33,742 nucleotides of DNA from WLNJ01 sp037131165. Lineage in GTDB: Bacteria > Actinomycetota > Thermoleophilia > Solirubrobacterales > Solirubrobacteraceae. The stretch covers positions 1 to 33,742 of the forward strand of contig JBAXRO010000016.1 of NCBI GenBank assembly GCA_037131165.1, written 5' to 3'. Under the pieces are notes generated by a model that was given only the letters and a program-made list of their open reading frames with translations, searched no databases and was not told where the DNA came from. Both the position numbers and the translations under genes were made by a program. Shown here piece by piece: positions 7,098 through 15,283 of this stretch. The first letter of the stretch is position 1. Each line of letters begins with the position of its first letter.

Positions 7098-7789
7098 GGT
7101 TCGCGCACCACGTAGCCCACTCCTCGAACGGTGTGCAGGAGCGTCGGCTCCCCGTCCTCCTCGATCTTGCGGCGCAGATAGCCGATGTAGACGGCCAGGT
7201 TCTTCGAGTCGGGGCCGAAGTCGTACCCCCAGATGCGGTCGTGGATTGTCTCACGCTCCAGCACGATTCCCTTGTTGCGGGCCAGCAGCTCGAGCAGGTC
7301 GAACTCGGTCTTGCTGAGCTTGATCGTCCGGTCTCCCCGCTTGGCGGACCGCCCGGCCAGGTCGATCTCCAGATCGGCAACCGAGAGCGTCTCTCCCGCA
7401 CCTCCGATCGTCCGGCGCAGCAGCGCCCTGATGCGTGCCAGCAGCTCGTTGAGTTCGTAGGGCTTGGGCAGGTAGTCGTCGGCGCCGGCATCGAGCCCGA
7501 CGACTCGATCCGACGTCTCGGTGCGTGCCGTGAGGATCAGGATCGGCAGGTCGGAGCCGTGGGCCCTGAGACGGCGACAGACGGCGAGGCCGTCGACGTC
7601 GGGCATCATCACGTCGAGCAGCAGGAGGTCGGGGCGTTCGGCCTCGATCGACTCCAAGGCCTGGGCGCCGTCGGCGACCGCGTCGACCGAGTAGCCCTCC
7701 AGCTCCAAAGCGCGCACCAGTGCTTCCCGCGCGGCGCGGTCGTCTTCTGCGATCAGGATGCGAAGGGGATCTTCGGTCGGCATCGGCAT
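7094..7789 (-). CDS. OmpR-family response regulator (MprA-like)
   Basis: A 231-aa DNA-binding response regulator. The receiver domain has acidic pocket residues E15-D16-D17, phospho-acceptor D59 (LLLLDVMMPDVDG), the LTAR threonine and the KP lysine in LPKPYELNELLARIRALLRR, which is the MprA/TcrA style. The C-terminal winged helix carries TEFDLLELLARNKGIVLERETI and YIGYLRRKIEEDGEPTLLHTVRGVGYVVR. Two start codons (7789 and 7783) are close together; neither has a strong ribosome site. It is the first gene of a likely RR-kinase-hydrolase operon and diverges from the His-rich secreted protein gene, which is an obvious candidate target. Confidence 0.94.
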   Translation of the reverse strand: MPMPTEDPLRILIAEDDRAAREALVRALELEGYSVDAVADGAQALESIEAERPDLLLLDVMMPDVDGLAVCRRLRAHGSDLPILILTARTETSDRVVGLDAGADDYLPKPYELNELLARIRALLRRTIGGAGETLSVADLEIDLAGRSAKRGDRTIKLSKTEFDLLELLARNKGIVLERETIHDRIWGYDFGPDSKNLAVYIGYLRRKIEEDGEPTLLHTVRGVGYVVREP

Positions 7790-7827
7790 GCAGTGTTGCG
7801 CACGGAGAGCAGTCCGTTATGGACTCT

Positions 7828-7853
7828 CAAGGAGTTCTTACCTTGCTCCTGTC
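7828..7853 (+). promoter_or_regulatory. Promoter/operator candidate of the His-rich protein gene
   Basis: CAAGG (7828-7832) and CCTTG (7841-7845) form an 8-bp-spaced inverted repeat around TACCTT (7839-7844), a TAnnnT-type -10 box. The 15 bases 7839-7853 recur exactly at 19335-19349 upstream of the PstS-like gene. A second imperfect hairpin, GTCC-GTTAT-GGAC, lies just upstream at 7812-7824. The divergent response regulator could bind here. Confidence 0.4.
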
Positions 7854-7918
7854 TAATCCAAACCCGTACGACGGACACTCGCTTCGTCAAATCAACCACC
7901 AGCAAGTGGAGGCTCGAA

Positions 7919-8665
7919 GTGAACAATCGATCAGGCAACAGGAAAGCATTGACGGCAGCCGCCCTTACGGCGCTCGTCATGGGAGCGATCGGCGGTACTG
8001 CAGCGATCGCAGGAACCCAGAAGCCCAACAAGCGGACCGTCGCCGCGGTGAAGGCCCCGGCCAAGTCCAAGAAGGCGTCGAAGAAGGGCAGCCGCTCCGT
8101 CGCGCCGAAGGCCGTGGCCCCGCATGACGAGGCCGCCGAGCACGCGGCCTTCGCCGCAGCACTGGCAGCGAAGCTCGGAGTCACGAGCGAGCAGGTCCAG
8201 TCGGCGCTCGAGGCGATCCGACCGGCTCCCGGGACCCGTCCCGATCCGGCCGGCTTCCCCAAGGCGCTCGGCGACAAGCTTGGCAAGACCGAGGCCGAGG
8301 TGAAGACTGCGCTCGACGCGCTGCGTGCCGAGGGCGTGGTGCACGGTCCGGGGATGGGTCACGGCCCCGACGGTGATCACCACGGTCCCGGCGGCCCCGA
8401 GTTCGTCGCTGCGCTCTCCGCCAAGCTCGGAGTGAGCGAGACGGACCTCAAGGCGGCACTCGATTCTCTCCGTCCGGCTCCCGGGACCCGTCCCGATCGG
8501 TCCGCGTTCCCGAAGGCGCTCGCCGAGAAGCTCGGCAAGAGCGAAGCCGAGGTCAAGACGGCACTCGACTCGGTGCGGCCGCCCCACGGTCCCGAAGGGG
8601 ATCACCACGATGGGCCGGACGGGGATGACCACGACGGACCGGGCTTCGGTCTCGGGCATCGCTGA
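7919..8665 (+). CDS. Secreted repeat protein with His/Asp-rich metal-binding-like tails
   Basis: A 248-aa protein starting at GTG 7919, which follows GTGGAGG by 6 bp. It has a signal peptide (residues 1-32), a Lys/Ala linker, then two copies of a 59-residue helical module (78-136 and 162-220), each built of two LAxKLGxxxxxVxxAL half-repeats. Each module is followed by a tail rich in His, Asp and Gly (142-159 and 223-248, for example GDHHDGPDGDDHDG). The copies are also close in DNA, with a 25-bp identity at 8222 and 8474, so the duplication is recent or conserved. The tails could hold Zn, Ni, Cu or Ca. The neighbouring CDF transporter and divergent two-component system support a metal role, but no catalytic function is visible. 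Confidence 0.72.
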   Translation: MNNRSGNRKALTAAALTALVMGAIGGTAAIAGTQKPNKRTVAAVKAPAKSKKASKKGSRSVAPKAVAPHDEAAEHAAFAAALAAKLGVTSEQVQSALEAIRPAPGTRPDPAGFPKALGDKLGKTEAEVKTALDALRAEGVVHGPGMGHGPDGDHHGPGGPEFVAALSAKLGVSETDLKAALDSLRPAPGTRPDRSAFPKALAEKLGKSEAEVKTALDSVRPPHGPEGDHHDGPDGDDHDGPGFGLGHR

Positions 8666-8701
8666 GCCGGAACACCGAACAGGTGAAGCAGTGACCCCCC
8701 C

Positions 8702-8729
8702 GGGGCGCGCCGCAAGGCGCGCCCCTTTT
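8702..8729 (+). terminator. Intrinsic terminator after the His-rich protein gene
   Basis: GGGGCGCGCC (8702-8711), loop GCAA, GGCGCGCCCC (8716-8725) and TTTT (8726-8729): a perfect 10-bp stem with a T run, 37 bp after the stop codon. Confidence 0.9.
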
Positions 8730-8796
8730 GGTCGGGGGCCGAGAGGCGCGCCCCTCATCCTTGGCGCGGGGCCTCGACGCCGTAGGCTGAGCCGGA

Positions 8797-9477
8797 ATGC
8801 ATGGGCCAGGCTCCGATCACGGTCGCGACTTGGGGCTCTACGACCCCGCCGTCATCCGGTCCAGGGCAGGGGTGCGAGCAGTCGGTCTGTCACTGCTGGT
8901 GCTCGTGGCCTGCGCCGCGGTCCAAGGCGTCGTCTACGTCCTCTCCGGGAGCGTGGCCCTGCTTGCCGACCTCATCCACAACGTCGGCGACGCGGCCACG
9001 GCGGTACCTGTCGGGATCGCATTCGCCCTTCGGTCCCGGCGGGCCGAGGCATGGTCGGGAGTGGCCGTGGTCGCGGCGCTCCTCGCCAGCGCAGTGTTTA
9101 CGGGCTACGAATCTGTTCAGAGGTTCATCGAGCCGTCGAGGCCCAGCCACCTGCTCGCCTTGGCCGCGGCGGGGCTCGTGGGCTTCGCCGGAAACCTGCT
9201 CGCCGCCCGGATCCGCACCCGGGCCGGCGAGAAGCTGGGCAGCGCGGCCCTCGTCGCTGACGGTCAGCACGCCCGCGCCGATGCCTTTGTCTCGCTCGGG
9301 GTCGTCGCGAGTGCGATCGTCGTGAGTCTGGGACTGGATTTGGCCGACCCCCTTATCGGACTCGCAATCACGGCGATGATCCTGCGAATCACCGTTTACT
9401 CGTGGCGGGAGATCAGGGCCGACTTCGCTGCCCTGAGCCGGCCGGAGGCAACGAGCAGCTTCGAGCGGAGCGACTGA
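8797..9477 (+). CDS. Cation diffusion facilitator transporter, short form
   Basis: A 226-aa inner-membrane protein with six predicted membrane helices, as in zinc-exporting CDF proteins (proton antiport, efflux from the cytoplasm). The metal site is visible as H61xxxD65 in TM2 (LLADLIHNVGDA) and H158xxxD162 in TM5 (DGQHARADAFVSLG), the signature usual for zinc. The N-terminus is His-bearing (MHGPGSDHGRD). The protein ends about 25 residues after TM6, so the cytoplasmic C-terminal metal-sensing domain of most CDFs (total about 300 aa) is missing. It stands alone behind a strong terminator, next to the His-rich secreted protein. The metal is inferred from the motif, not proven. Confidence 0.88.
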   Translation: MHGPGSDHGRDLGLYDPAVIRSRAGVRAVGLSLLVLVACAAVQGVVYVLSGSVALLADLIHNVGDAATAVPVGIAFALRSRRAEAWSGVAVVAALLASAVFTGYESVQRFIEPSRPSHLLALAAAGLVGFAGNLLAARIRTRAGEKLGSAALVADGQHARADAFVSLGVVASAIVVSLGLDLADPLIGLAITAMILRITVYSWREIRADFAALSRPEATSSFERSD

Positions 9478-9510
9478 TCGAGGCGCCGCGCGGTCGGGGT
9501 CAGCTCGGCC

Positions 9511-10167
9511 TCAGGTACTCATCCCCTTGACGATCAGGTAGACCCCGAACCCGAGGCAAACTGCCACGGTGATCGCCTTCGCGTGGCGGGTCGTGAATCG
9601 GTCGATCGACGAGAGGACCCGGTTGGCGGTCGTCGGTGCCGCCACCGACAGGAGCAGGGGACCCCAGGCCGTGACGGTCGCGATCACCACGAGCATGGCC
9701 AGCACGCCGATCCGCTGCGGGTCGCTCACCCCGGCGACCGCGATCTCCTTGGCTGCAGGGAGGAAGAGGGCGAGGGTGGTCAGGTTCGAGAGCATCATCA
9801 CGACGCCAAGCAGCGCGTACTTCCCGAGAGCGGGACCTGCTTCGGAGGTGTCGTGCTGCTCCTTTGCCTTCGGCTCGCGCAGCGCCGCCCTTGCTCCGAT
9901 GATCAGCAGGATCAGGCCGAGGGTCGTGTCGACCGTCGCTGTAGCCGCGTCCTTCGAAGCGGAGTCGACTCCCGCTGTCGAGTGCTTGAGCAGAAAGACC
10001 CAGGCAACGCCGATCGCAGCGAGGGTCGCGACGTTCGTGACGGTGAAGATGCCCATCCTCGCCCTGCCGTGCGGGCCGCTGAGGATCAGCAGGGAGATCG
10101 CGAGGACCGTTGGGCTGAATGCCGCGCCGAGCGCGAGCGGAAGGACCTGCTGGATCAGGTGGCTCAC
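9511..10167 (-). CDS. GAP/Sap-family integral membrane protein
   Basis: A 218-aa protein with about six hydrophobic helices, beginning LIQQVLPLALGAAFSPTVLAISLLILSG. This resembles the GAP (Sap, sulfolipid-1-addressing) family of actinobacterial membrane proteins, related in topology to LysE exporters and linked to export of cell-envelope lipids in mycobacteria. GTG 10167 was chosen because the first membrane helix starts there; the open frame continues to 10305 but that part overlaps the cyclase gene and looks unrelated. The start is 10 bp after the stop of the GGDEF gene, so it is probably the last gene of that operon. Transport substrate unknown. Confidence 0.75.
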   Translation of the reverse strand: MSHLIQQVLPLALGAAFSPTVLAISLLILSGPHGRARMGIFTVTNVATLAAIGVAWVFLLKHSTAGVDSASKDAATATVDTTLGLILLIIGARAALREPKAKEQHDTSEAGPALGKYALLGVVMMLSNLTTLALFLPAAKEIAVAGVSDPQRIGVLAMLVVIATVTAWGPLLLSVAAPTTANRVLSSIDRFTTRHAKAITVAVCLGFGVYLIVKGMST

Positions 10168-10177
10168 CCGGGCAACG

Positions 10178-11584
10178 CTAGTCGCCGGCGACCACGACCG
10201 CGCTTCCGCCGGCGCGCTTTGCCTCGTACAGGCGAGCGTCGGCCTTGCCGTAGGTGGACTCCCAATCGAGTGGAGAGGAATCGCCAGGCTGCACCCAGAT
10301 GCCACCGATCGAGACGCCGATCGGATCCCCCGCCGCTGATCTCAGGCCGGTTATCGCGTCGCGCAGGCGCAGGCCGGTGCGCTCGAGTTCCTCCGCAGTC
10401 GATTCAGCGAGCAGGACGGCGAACTCGTCGCCCCCGAGCCGGGCGATCATGTCGTCGTGGCGCAGCGTCCCCGCGGCCAGTGAGGCCACCTCGGAGAGGA
10501 CGCGGTCGCCCTCGAGGTGCCCGAGCGTGTCGTTGATGTCCTTGAATCCGTCAAGGTCGAGCAGCAGCAGCCCGACTCCTTGGCGGCGGCGGTTGTTCGC
10601 ACCGAAGAGCTCCTCCACCCGCCTTGTAAATGCAGTCCGATTGGGGAGGCCTGTCAGCGGGTCGGTCTGCGCTCGCTCAGCCATCACATCGCGCGAGATG
10701 ATCTGCGAGAGCAGGGCGTTGAGAGGGGAGAGGAGATCGACGAGATCTTCATCGAAGCCCCCGGGCCGGTTGGCGAGCCCGACCATCCCGACCATTCCGT
10801 TGTCGTCGGCGAGTGGCATCCCCAGGTAGGCCAGCAGTGGAGGGTGACCCTCGGGGAGGCCTCCCGATCGCGGATCGTGGAGCGGGTCGTGTGAGATCAC
10901 CAGCTCGCCGGTCCGCAGCGTCTCCCCGAACAGGGTCTCGAGGCTGTGGAACTCGAGTCCTTGCTCGACGAAGGTGTCGTAGTGCTGCCTTGACCACTCG
11001 TTCCAGGCGATGTCGGTGACCGCGTAGGACAGCAGGAACGGACTTCCCTCTTCGTCCTCGACGACCCGACCGACGAAGCCGAACTCGCTCGAGGTCAGCT
11101 CGATCATGTGGTCGAGTGCCGACTGCCACCAGCCGCGGCTCATGCCCGACTCGATGTATGACGCCTGGAGGTCGCCGAGTGCGTTGAGGACCGAGTTGAT
11201 CCGTGCCCGCTCGACCTCTGCGCGTCGCTCATCGGTCACGTCGCGCGCGCTCCCGAGGGTCAGCCCTGTTTCCCGGTCGAGCCTCGCACTCCACGACAGC
11301 ACTCGCCAGCTGCCCTGCTTGGTCGCGATCCGATGCTCGAACAGCGGCAGGTCGGCGCCTCCCCGGACCTGTGCCACCCGGGCGCTTGTGTCCTCCCTGT
11401 CGTCTGGATGCACGAAGTCCATGAACGGGCGCGCCGTCAGCTCTTCGAGATCCCATCCGAGCAGGTCACTCCAGCGGTGGTTGGCCCGGACGATCCGCTC
11501 CTCGTCGATCACGCAGACGAGATCCCGCGTGACCTCGAAGAAGCGGTCGGTGAGCGCTTCGGGATCGACCCCGGTGGAGCGCAT
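10178..11584 (-). CDS. PAS-GAF-GGDEF diguanylate cyclase
   Basis: A 468-aa soluble signalling protein. A PAS domain (about 12-120, ending in the SARDVTDERR PAC motif) is followed by a GAF domain (about 130-300) and a GGDEF domain (305-468). The active site is intact (LGGDEF, 383-388) with DPLTGLPNR and DLDGFKDIND upstream. RHDD at 375-378 lies exactly five residues before GGDEF, the position of the product-inhibition I-site. It should make cyclic di-GMP from two GTP in the cytoplasm and be limited by feedback. Its ATG overlaps the upstream gene stop by one base (TGATG), so it is translated together with the EAL protein. The PAS and GAF ligands are unknown. Confidence 0.93.
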   Translation of the reverse strand: MRSTGVDPEALTDRFFEVTRDLVCVIDEERIVRANHRWSDLLGWDLEELTARPFMDFVHPDDREDTSARVAQVRGGADLPLFEHRIATKQGSWRVLSWSARLDRETGLTLGSARDVTDERRAEVERARINSVLNALGDLQASYIESGMSRGWWQSALDHMIELTSSEFGFVGRVVEDEEGSPFLLSYAVTDIAWNEWSRQHYDTFVEQGLEFHSLETLFGETLRTGELVISHDPLHDPRSGGLPEGHPPLLAYLGMPLADDNGMVGMVGLANRPGGFDEDLVDLLSPLNALLSQIISRDVMAERAQTDPLTGLPNRTAFTRRVEELFGANNRRRQGVGLLLLDLDGFKDINDTLGHLEGDRVLSEVASLAAGTLRHDDMIARLGGDEFAVLLAESTAEELERTGLRLRDAITGLRSAAGDPIGVSIGGIWVQPGDSSPLDWESTYGKADARLYEAKRAGGSAVVVAGD

Positions 11585-13491
11585 CAGGCGAGGTCCGCCA
11601 TCGGGAGCGCAGCGGGGGCGCCGAAGAGCATGCCCTGGGCGAAGCGGACGCCGGCATCGGTGAGGGCCTCGGCCTGCTCAGGGGTTTCGACGCCTTCCCC
11701 GAGGGTCTCGAGTCCGAGTCCCGTGGCCATGTCCGCGATCGCGGAGATCACCATCTTGGCGCGTTCCGCATCCGGGCCGACAAGATCGGCGACCAGCGAC
11801 CTGTCGATCTTCAGGTGGCTGATTGGAAGCGAGCGAAGGTGCGCGATCGAAGTGGCACCGGCCCCGAAGTCGTCGAGTGCGACCTTCACCCCGAGCGAGC
11901 GCAAGTCCTCCAGGGCCGAGCAGATCCTGGGCGAGTCGTTGAGGCCCGCGCGTTCAGTGATCTCGACGCTGAGCCGCTCCGGTTCGACGCCCGCCTCTTC
12001 CAGCGCTGTCTGGATCCGCGCGGTGAGGTCCGAGTCGACGCCGGCCGGTGAGACGTTCACGGCAACCGTCTCGGAGTCGAGCCGTCCCGTCGCGAAGTCG
12101 GCGAGGGCTGTGCGCATGACGAAGTCATCGATCAGCTTCACCATGCCGTGTTGCTCAGCCAGGGCAATGAATTCTTCCGGCGACACTTGGCCGAATTCCG
12201 GGTCGCGCCAACGCGCCAGCGCCTCGACCCCGCTTACCTTCCGGTCGGCCAGACGGACGAGCGGCATGTAAGCGACCGTCAGTGCCTCGGCTCGTATCGC
12301 TGCCGCCAAGGCCTCGCGCATCCGCGAGTTCCTCGCGATCGCGGAGCCCGTTTCGCTGCCTGCAGAAACAGTGGATCGCGGACCCAATGCCTTTGCTTCC
12401 GCGCAGGCCGCCTCCGCTGCGGGCAGCATCAGCCTTGGATCGATCGAGCCGCCCTCCCCGCAGCTGGCACAACCGATCACTGCTGAGAGCGTCACCGCCT
12501 CGACTCCGCTTGCGGCAACCGGGATCGTCAGCCGCTCGTGGATCGAGTGCGCGACCGCTCCGACGAGACTGAGGTCGGCGTCAGGGACAACCGCGGCGAA
12601 CGAGGTTCCGTCGGTTCGCGCGAGCATCGCATCGGCCGGCAGGCTCTCTGCCAACAGCCAAGCGAGCTCGCGCATGACCGCGTCGCCGGCTTCGCGACCG
12701 AACGCTGCGTTGACGTTGCTGAAGCCGCTGATGTCGATCGCCAAAACGCTCGTTGTCGGAACGCGACCGTTGAGGAGCGCGGCGTCGGCCATCTGATTGA
12801 TTCGCTTGTCGAGCAGTTCGCGCATCGGCAGTGCCGTCGTCGCGTCGTGCGTTCGCTGCCACTCCATGAACTCGGCGGCGCGCCTGCGCTCCCGCTCGAG
12901 CACGGCTCCGAGCGTCTTCGTCCTGCGCCTCAGCTCCAGCAGCGCCGTCGCTTGTCGGCTTATCCCGCGCAGGGCCTCGATCTGTTCGTCACTCAATGAT
13001 CCGGGTTGCTGGTCGGCAACGCAGATCGTCCCGACAGCATGGCCGTTGGCGGACACGACCGGAATGCCCGCATAGAAGCCGATCCCCGGGGAGTGGGCCA
13101 CGAGCGGGTTGTCGGCGAAGCGCGGATCGGAAGCGGCATCCTCGACGATGAACGGCTTGTCGGGTTCGTTGATCGCGTGGGCGCAGAACGAGACGTCACG
13201 GGGTGTTTCGGTCCCCTCGATCCCGGTGCTGGACTTGAACCACTGGCGGTCCTTGTCGACGAGGCTCAAGGCTGCGATCTTGGTGCCCGCGATCAGGGCC
13301 GCGGTCTGGACGAGGTGATCGAAGTCCAGCTCGGCCGCAGAGTCGAGCACTCCGAGGTCATGGAGGTCGCCGATCCGAGCTTCCTCGTTGTCCGGCCTTG
13401 CAGGCTTGAGGCCTCCGGGCATCGGCGATGTTGGCGGATCCTGTCGATCCTGCCCCAGATCCTTTTCCTTCGGCTCGTGCTCGCCGTCCAT
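11584..13491 (-). CDS. GAF-degenerate GGDEF-EAL cyclic-di-GMP phosphodiesterase
   Basis: A 635-aa soluble protein. A GAF domain (about 40-190, with SFCAHAI and FYAGIPV) is followed by a GGDEF-fold domain whose active site reads RTDGTSF (292-298), so it should not synthesise c-di-GMP. The EAL domain (391-635) keeps the expected catalytic positions: EAL (423-425), N479 in VAVNVSP, E510 and E513 in SVEITE, DDFG (540-543), K561 in HLKID, E599 and E602 in GEGVET, and Q619. It is therefore a likely phosphodiesterase. ATG 13491 follows AGGGAA by about 9 bp; the open frame reaches 13671 but the extra 60 residues are low-complexity. It is the first gene of the c-di-GMP pair. Confidence 0.9.
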   Translation of the reverse strand: MDGEHEPKEKDLGQDRQDPPTSPMPGGLKPARPDNEEARIGDLHDLGVLDSAAELDFDHLVQTAALIAGTKIAALSLVDKDRQWFKSSTGIEGTETPRDVSFCAHAINEPDKPFIVEDAASDPRFADNPLVAHSPGIGFYAGIPVVSANGHAVGTICVADQQPGSLSDEQIEALRGISRQATALLELRRRTKTLGAVLERERRRAAEFMEWQRTHDATTALPMRELLDKRINQMADAALLNGRVPTTSVLAIDISGFSNVNAAFGREAGDAVMRELAWLLAESLPADAMLARTDGTSFAAVVPDADLSLVGAVAHSIHERLTIPVAASGVEAVTLSAVIGCASCGEGGSIDPRLMLPAAEAACAEAKALGPRSTVSAGSETGSAIARNSRMREALAAAIRAEALTVAYMPLVRLADRKVSGVEALARWRDPEFGQVSPEEFIALAEQHGMVKLIDDFVMRTALADFATGRLDSETVAVNVSPAGVDSDLTARIQTALEEAGVEPERLSVEITERAGLNDSPRICSALEDLRSLGVKVALDDFGAGATSIAHLRSLPISHLKIDRSLVADLVGPDAERAKMVISAIADMATGLGLETLGEGVETPEQAEALTDAGVRFAQGMLFGAPAALPMADLA

Positions 13492-13547
13492 CCGTAGCTT
13501 TCCCTTCGGTCCAGTGCGGCTGTTTGGTCGTTTCCCGCTCGTCTTTG

Positions 13548-13567
13548 CCTGCCGGCGATTCGGCAGG
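13548..13567 (-). other. Perfect hairpin in the leader of the EAL gene
   Basis: CCTGCCG (13548-13554) and CGGCAGG (13561-13567) form a 7-bp stem with a 6-nt loop, 57 bp before the phosphodiesterase start. No T tract follows on either strand. It may be a leader structure or a protein-binding palindrome in the 252-bp divergent region shared with the aldehyde dehydrogenase gene. Confidence 0.5.
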
Positions 13568-13743
13568 ACCCCGCCTGTTCGGGTTTCACGCTCAGAGTGC
13601 CGGTCGAACCGTGGCCCGTGTGGTTTTTTTGCGCGGAAGCGCGGTCTTCCCGCATTTAGCGCGTTTCCCATCGCCAGCGAGGCTCGTTAGTGTCTCTGGT
13701 TCGAGGGCGTTCGAAAGGGTTTGATTCAAGGGAGGATTCGGAG

Positions 13744-15177
13744 ATGAGTGCACAGCGTTTGGAGAACTTCATCGGCGGCAAGTCGGTGGCGCCGTCTGGC
13801 AGTGAGATTCACGAGGTCCGCAACGCGGCCACCGGCGAGGTGATCGCGGAGATGCCGTGCTCGACGCAGGCCGACGTCGACGCGGCAGTCGAGGCTGCAA
13901 CCAAGGCATTCGCGGAGTGGGGCAACTCGACTCCGTCCGAGCGCTCGCTGGCTCTTCTGAAGATCGCCGACGAACTTGAGCAGCGAGGCGACGAGCTTGC
14001 TCGGATCGAGAGCGAGAACACGGGCAAGCCGCTGCAGCTGACGATCGACGAGGAGATTCCACCCGCGGTCGACCAGATCCGCTTCTTCGCCGGTGCCGCC
14101 CGGATGCTCGAAGGCAAGGCGTCCTACGAGTACATGGAGGGCCACACCTCCTACATCCGTCGCGAGCCTGTCGGGCCCGTCGGGCAGATCACGCCGTGGA
14201 ACTACCCGTTCATGATGGCCGTCTGGAAGTTTGCCCCGGCGATCGCCGCAGGCTGCACATGCGTGCTGAAGCCGTCCGAGAACACCCCGGTCTCGACCCT
14301 CTGGATGGCCGAGCTGATGCAGAAGCACCTGCCGGAGGGAGTCTTCAACGTCGTCCTCGGCAAGGGTGACGTCGGCGAGGCCGTCGTTCGCCATCCCGGC
14401 CTCGCAATGGTCTCGTTGACCGGTTCGGTCCGGGCGGGCAAGGCGGTCGCCGCCGCCGCCGCGGACACCCTCAAGCGGGTCCACCTCGAGCTGGGGGGCA
14501 AGGCCCCGGTCGTCGTCTTCGACGACGCCGACGTCGCCGAGGCCGCGGAGATGATCGCCGGCACCGGCTACTTCAACGCCGGCCAGGACTGCACGGCGGC
14601 GACGCGCGTGATCGCCGGACCAGGAATCCACAACGACTTCGTCGATGCCCTGATCGAGCAGGCGAAGGGCACCGTCTTCGGCGACCCACTCGACGAGAAC
14701 ACCTACATGGGGCCTGTGATCAGCCAGGTCCAGCTCGAGCGCGTCCAGGGCTTCATCGAGCGCGCTCCCGCCCACGCGACTGTCGGAACCGGAGGCAATG
14801 CGCCGGAGGGCGGCGGCTACTTCTTCGAGCCGACGGTCGTCCACGGCCTCAAGCAGGACGACGAGATGATCCAGAACGAGATCTTCGGTCCGGTCATCAC
14901 CGTCCAGCAGTTCAGCGACGAGGCCGAGGCGATCGCATGGGCCAACGGGGTGGACTACGGGCTCGCGTCCAGCGTCTGGACGAAGGACCACGGCCGGGCG
15001 ATGAGGATGGCCAAGGCCCTCGACTTCGGCTGCGTGTGGGTCAACACCCACATCCCGATCGTCGCCGAGATGCCCCACGGCGGGTTCAAGCAGTCCGGCT
15101 ACGGCAAGGACCTGTCGATGTACGGCTTCGACGACTACACGCGCGTCAAGCACGTGATGCACAACATCGAGTCCTGA
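13744..15177 (+). CDS. Aldehyde dehydrogenase, gamma-aminobutyraldehyde dehydrogenase-like
   Basis: A 477-aa NAD(P)-dependent aldehyde dehydrogenase of normal length. The cofactor and active-site set is complete: PWN (151-153), K176 in VLKPSE, the TGSVRAGK cofactor loop (226-233), general base E249 in LELGGKAP, and nucleophile C283 in GYFNAGQDCTA. The NAGQDCTA context and the GPVGQITPWNYP block are those of the YdcW/PatD group, which oxidises 4-aminobutyraldehyde to GABA in putrescine breakdown; related betaine-aldehyde dehydrogenases cannot be excluded. ATG 13744 has GGGAGGA 8 bp upstream. A possible -10, TAGTGT, is at 13688. No putrescine aminotransferase or oxidase is adjacent, so the pathway role is inferred from family alone. 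Confidence 0.88.
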   Translation: MSAQRLENFIGGKSVAPSGSEIHEVRNAATGEVIAEMPCSTQADVDAAVEAATKAFAEWGNSTPSERSLALLKIADELEQRGDELARIESENTGKPLQLTIDEEIPPAVDQIRFFAGAARMLEGKASYEYMEGHTSYIRREPVGPVGQITPWNYPFMMAVWKFAPAIAAGCTCVLKPSENTPVSTLWMAELMQKHLPEGVFNVVLGKGDVGEAVVRHPGLAMVSLTGSVRAGKAVAAAAADTLKRVHLELGGKAPVVVFDDADVAEAAEMIAGTGYFNAGQDCTAATRVIAGPGIHNDFVDALIEQAKGTVFGDPLDENTYMGPVISQVQLERVQGFIERAPAHATVGTGGNAPEGGGYFFEPTVVHGLKQDDEMIQNEIFGPVITVQQFSDEAEAIAWANGVDYGLASSVWTKDHGRAMRMAKALDFGCVWVNTHIPIVAEMPHGGFKQSGYGKDLSMYGFDDYTRVKHVMHNIES

Positions 15178-15244
15178 GGGCCGCGCTGCGATCTTCGAGC
15201 CGCGGAAGCGGTCCGGACCCATCCGGCGCGACGGACACGGGTTG

Positions 15245-15273
15245 TTGACATCATCCCCGCTTGTGGACACTAT
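15245..15273 (+). promoter_or_regulatory. Strong promoter of the secreted propeller operon
   Basis: A consensus TTGACA (15245-15250), 17 bp, then CACTAT (15268-15273). The predicted start of transcription, about 15279-15281, lies only 3-5 bases before GTG 15284, so the mRNA would be almost leaderless. Confidence 0.65.
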
Positions 15274-15283
15274 CTTTGCGCCA

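Noticed and set aside
7919..8665. CRISPR-like array in the His-rich gene because of its repeated DNA
   Set aside because: There are only two long copies in frame with a protein; no short regular repeats with unique spacers exist here or elsewhere in the window.
13624..13630. T7 run as a plus-strand terminator
   Set aside because: No stable stem directly precedes it and no plus-strand gene ends there; it lies in the divergent promoter region.
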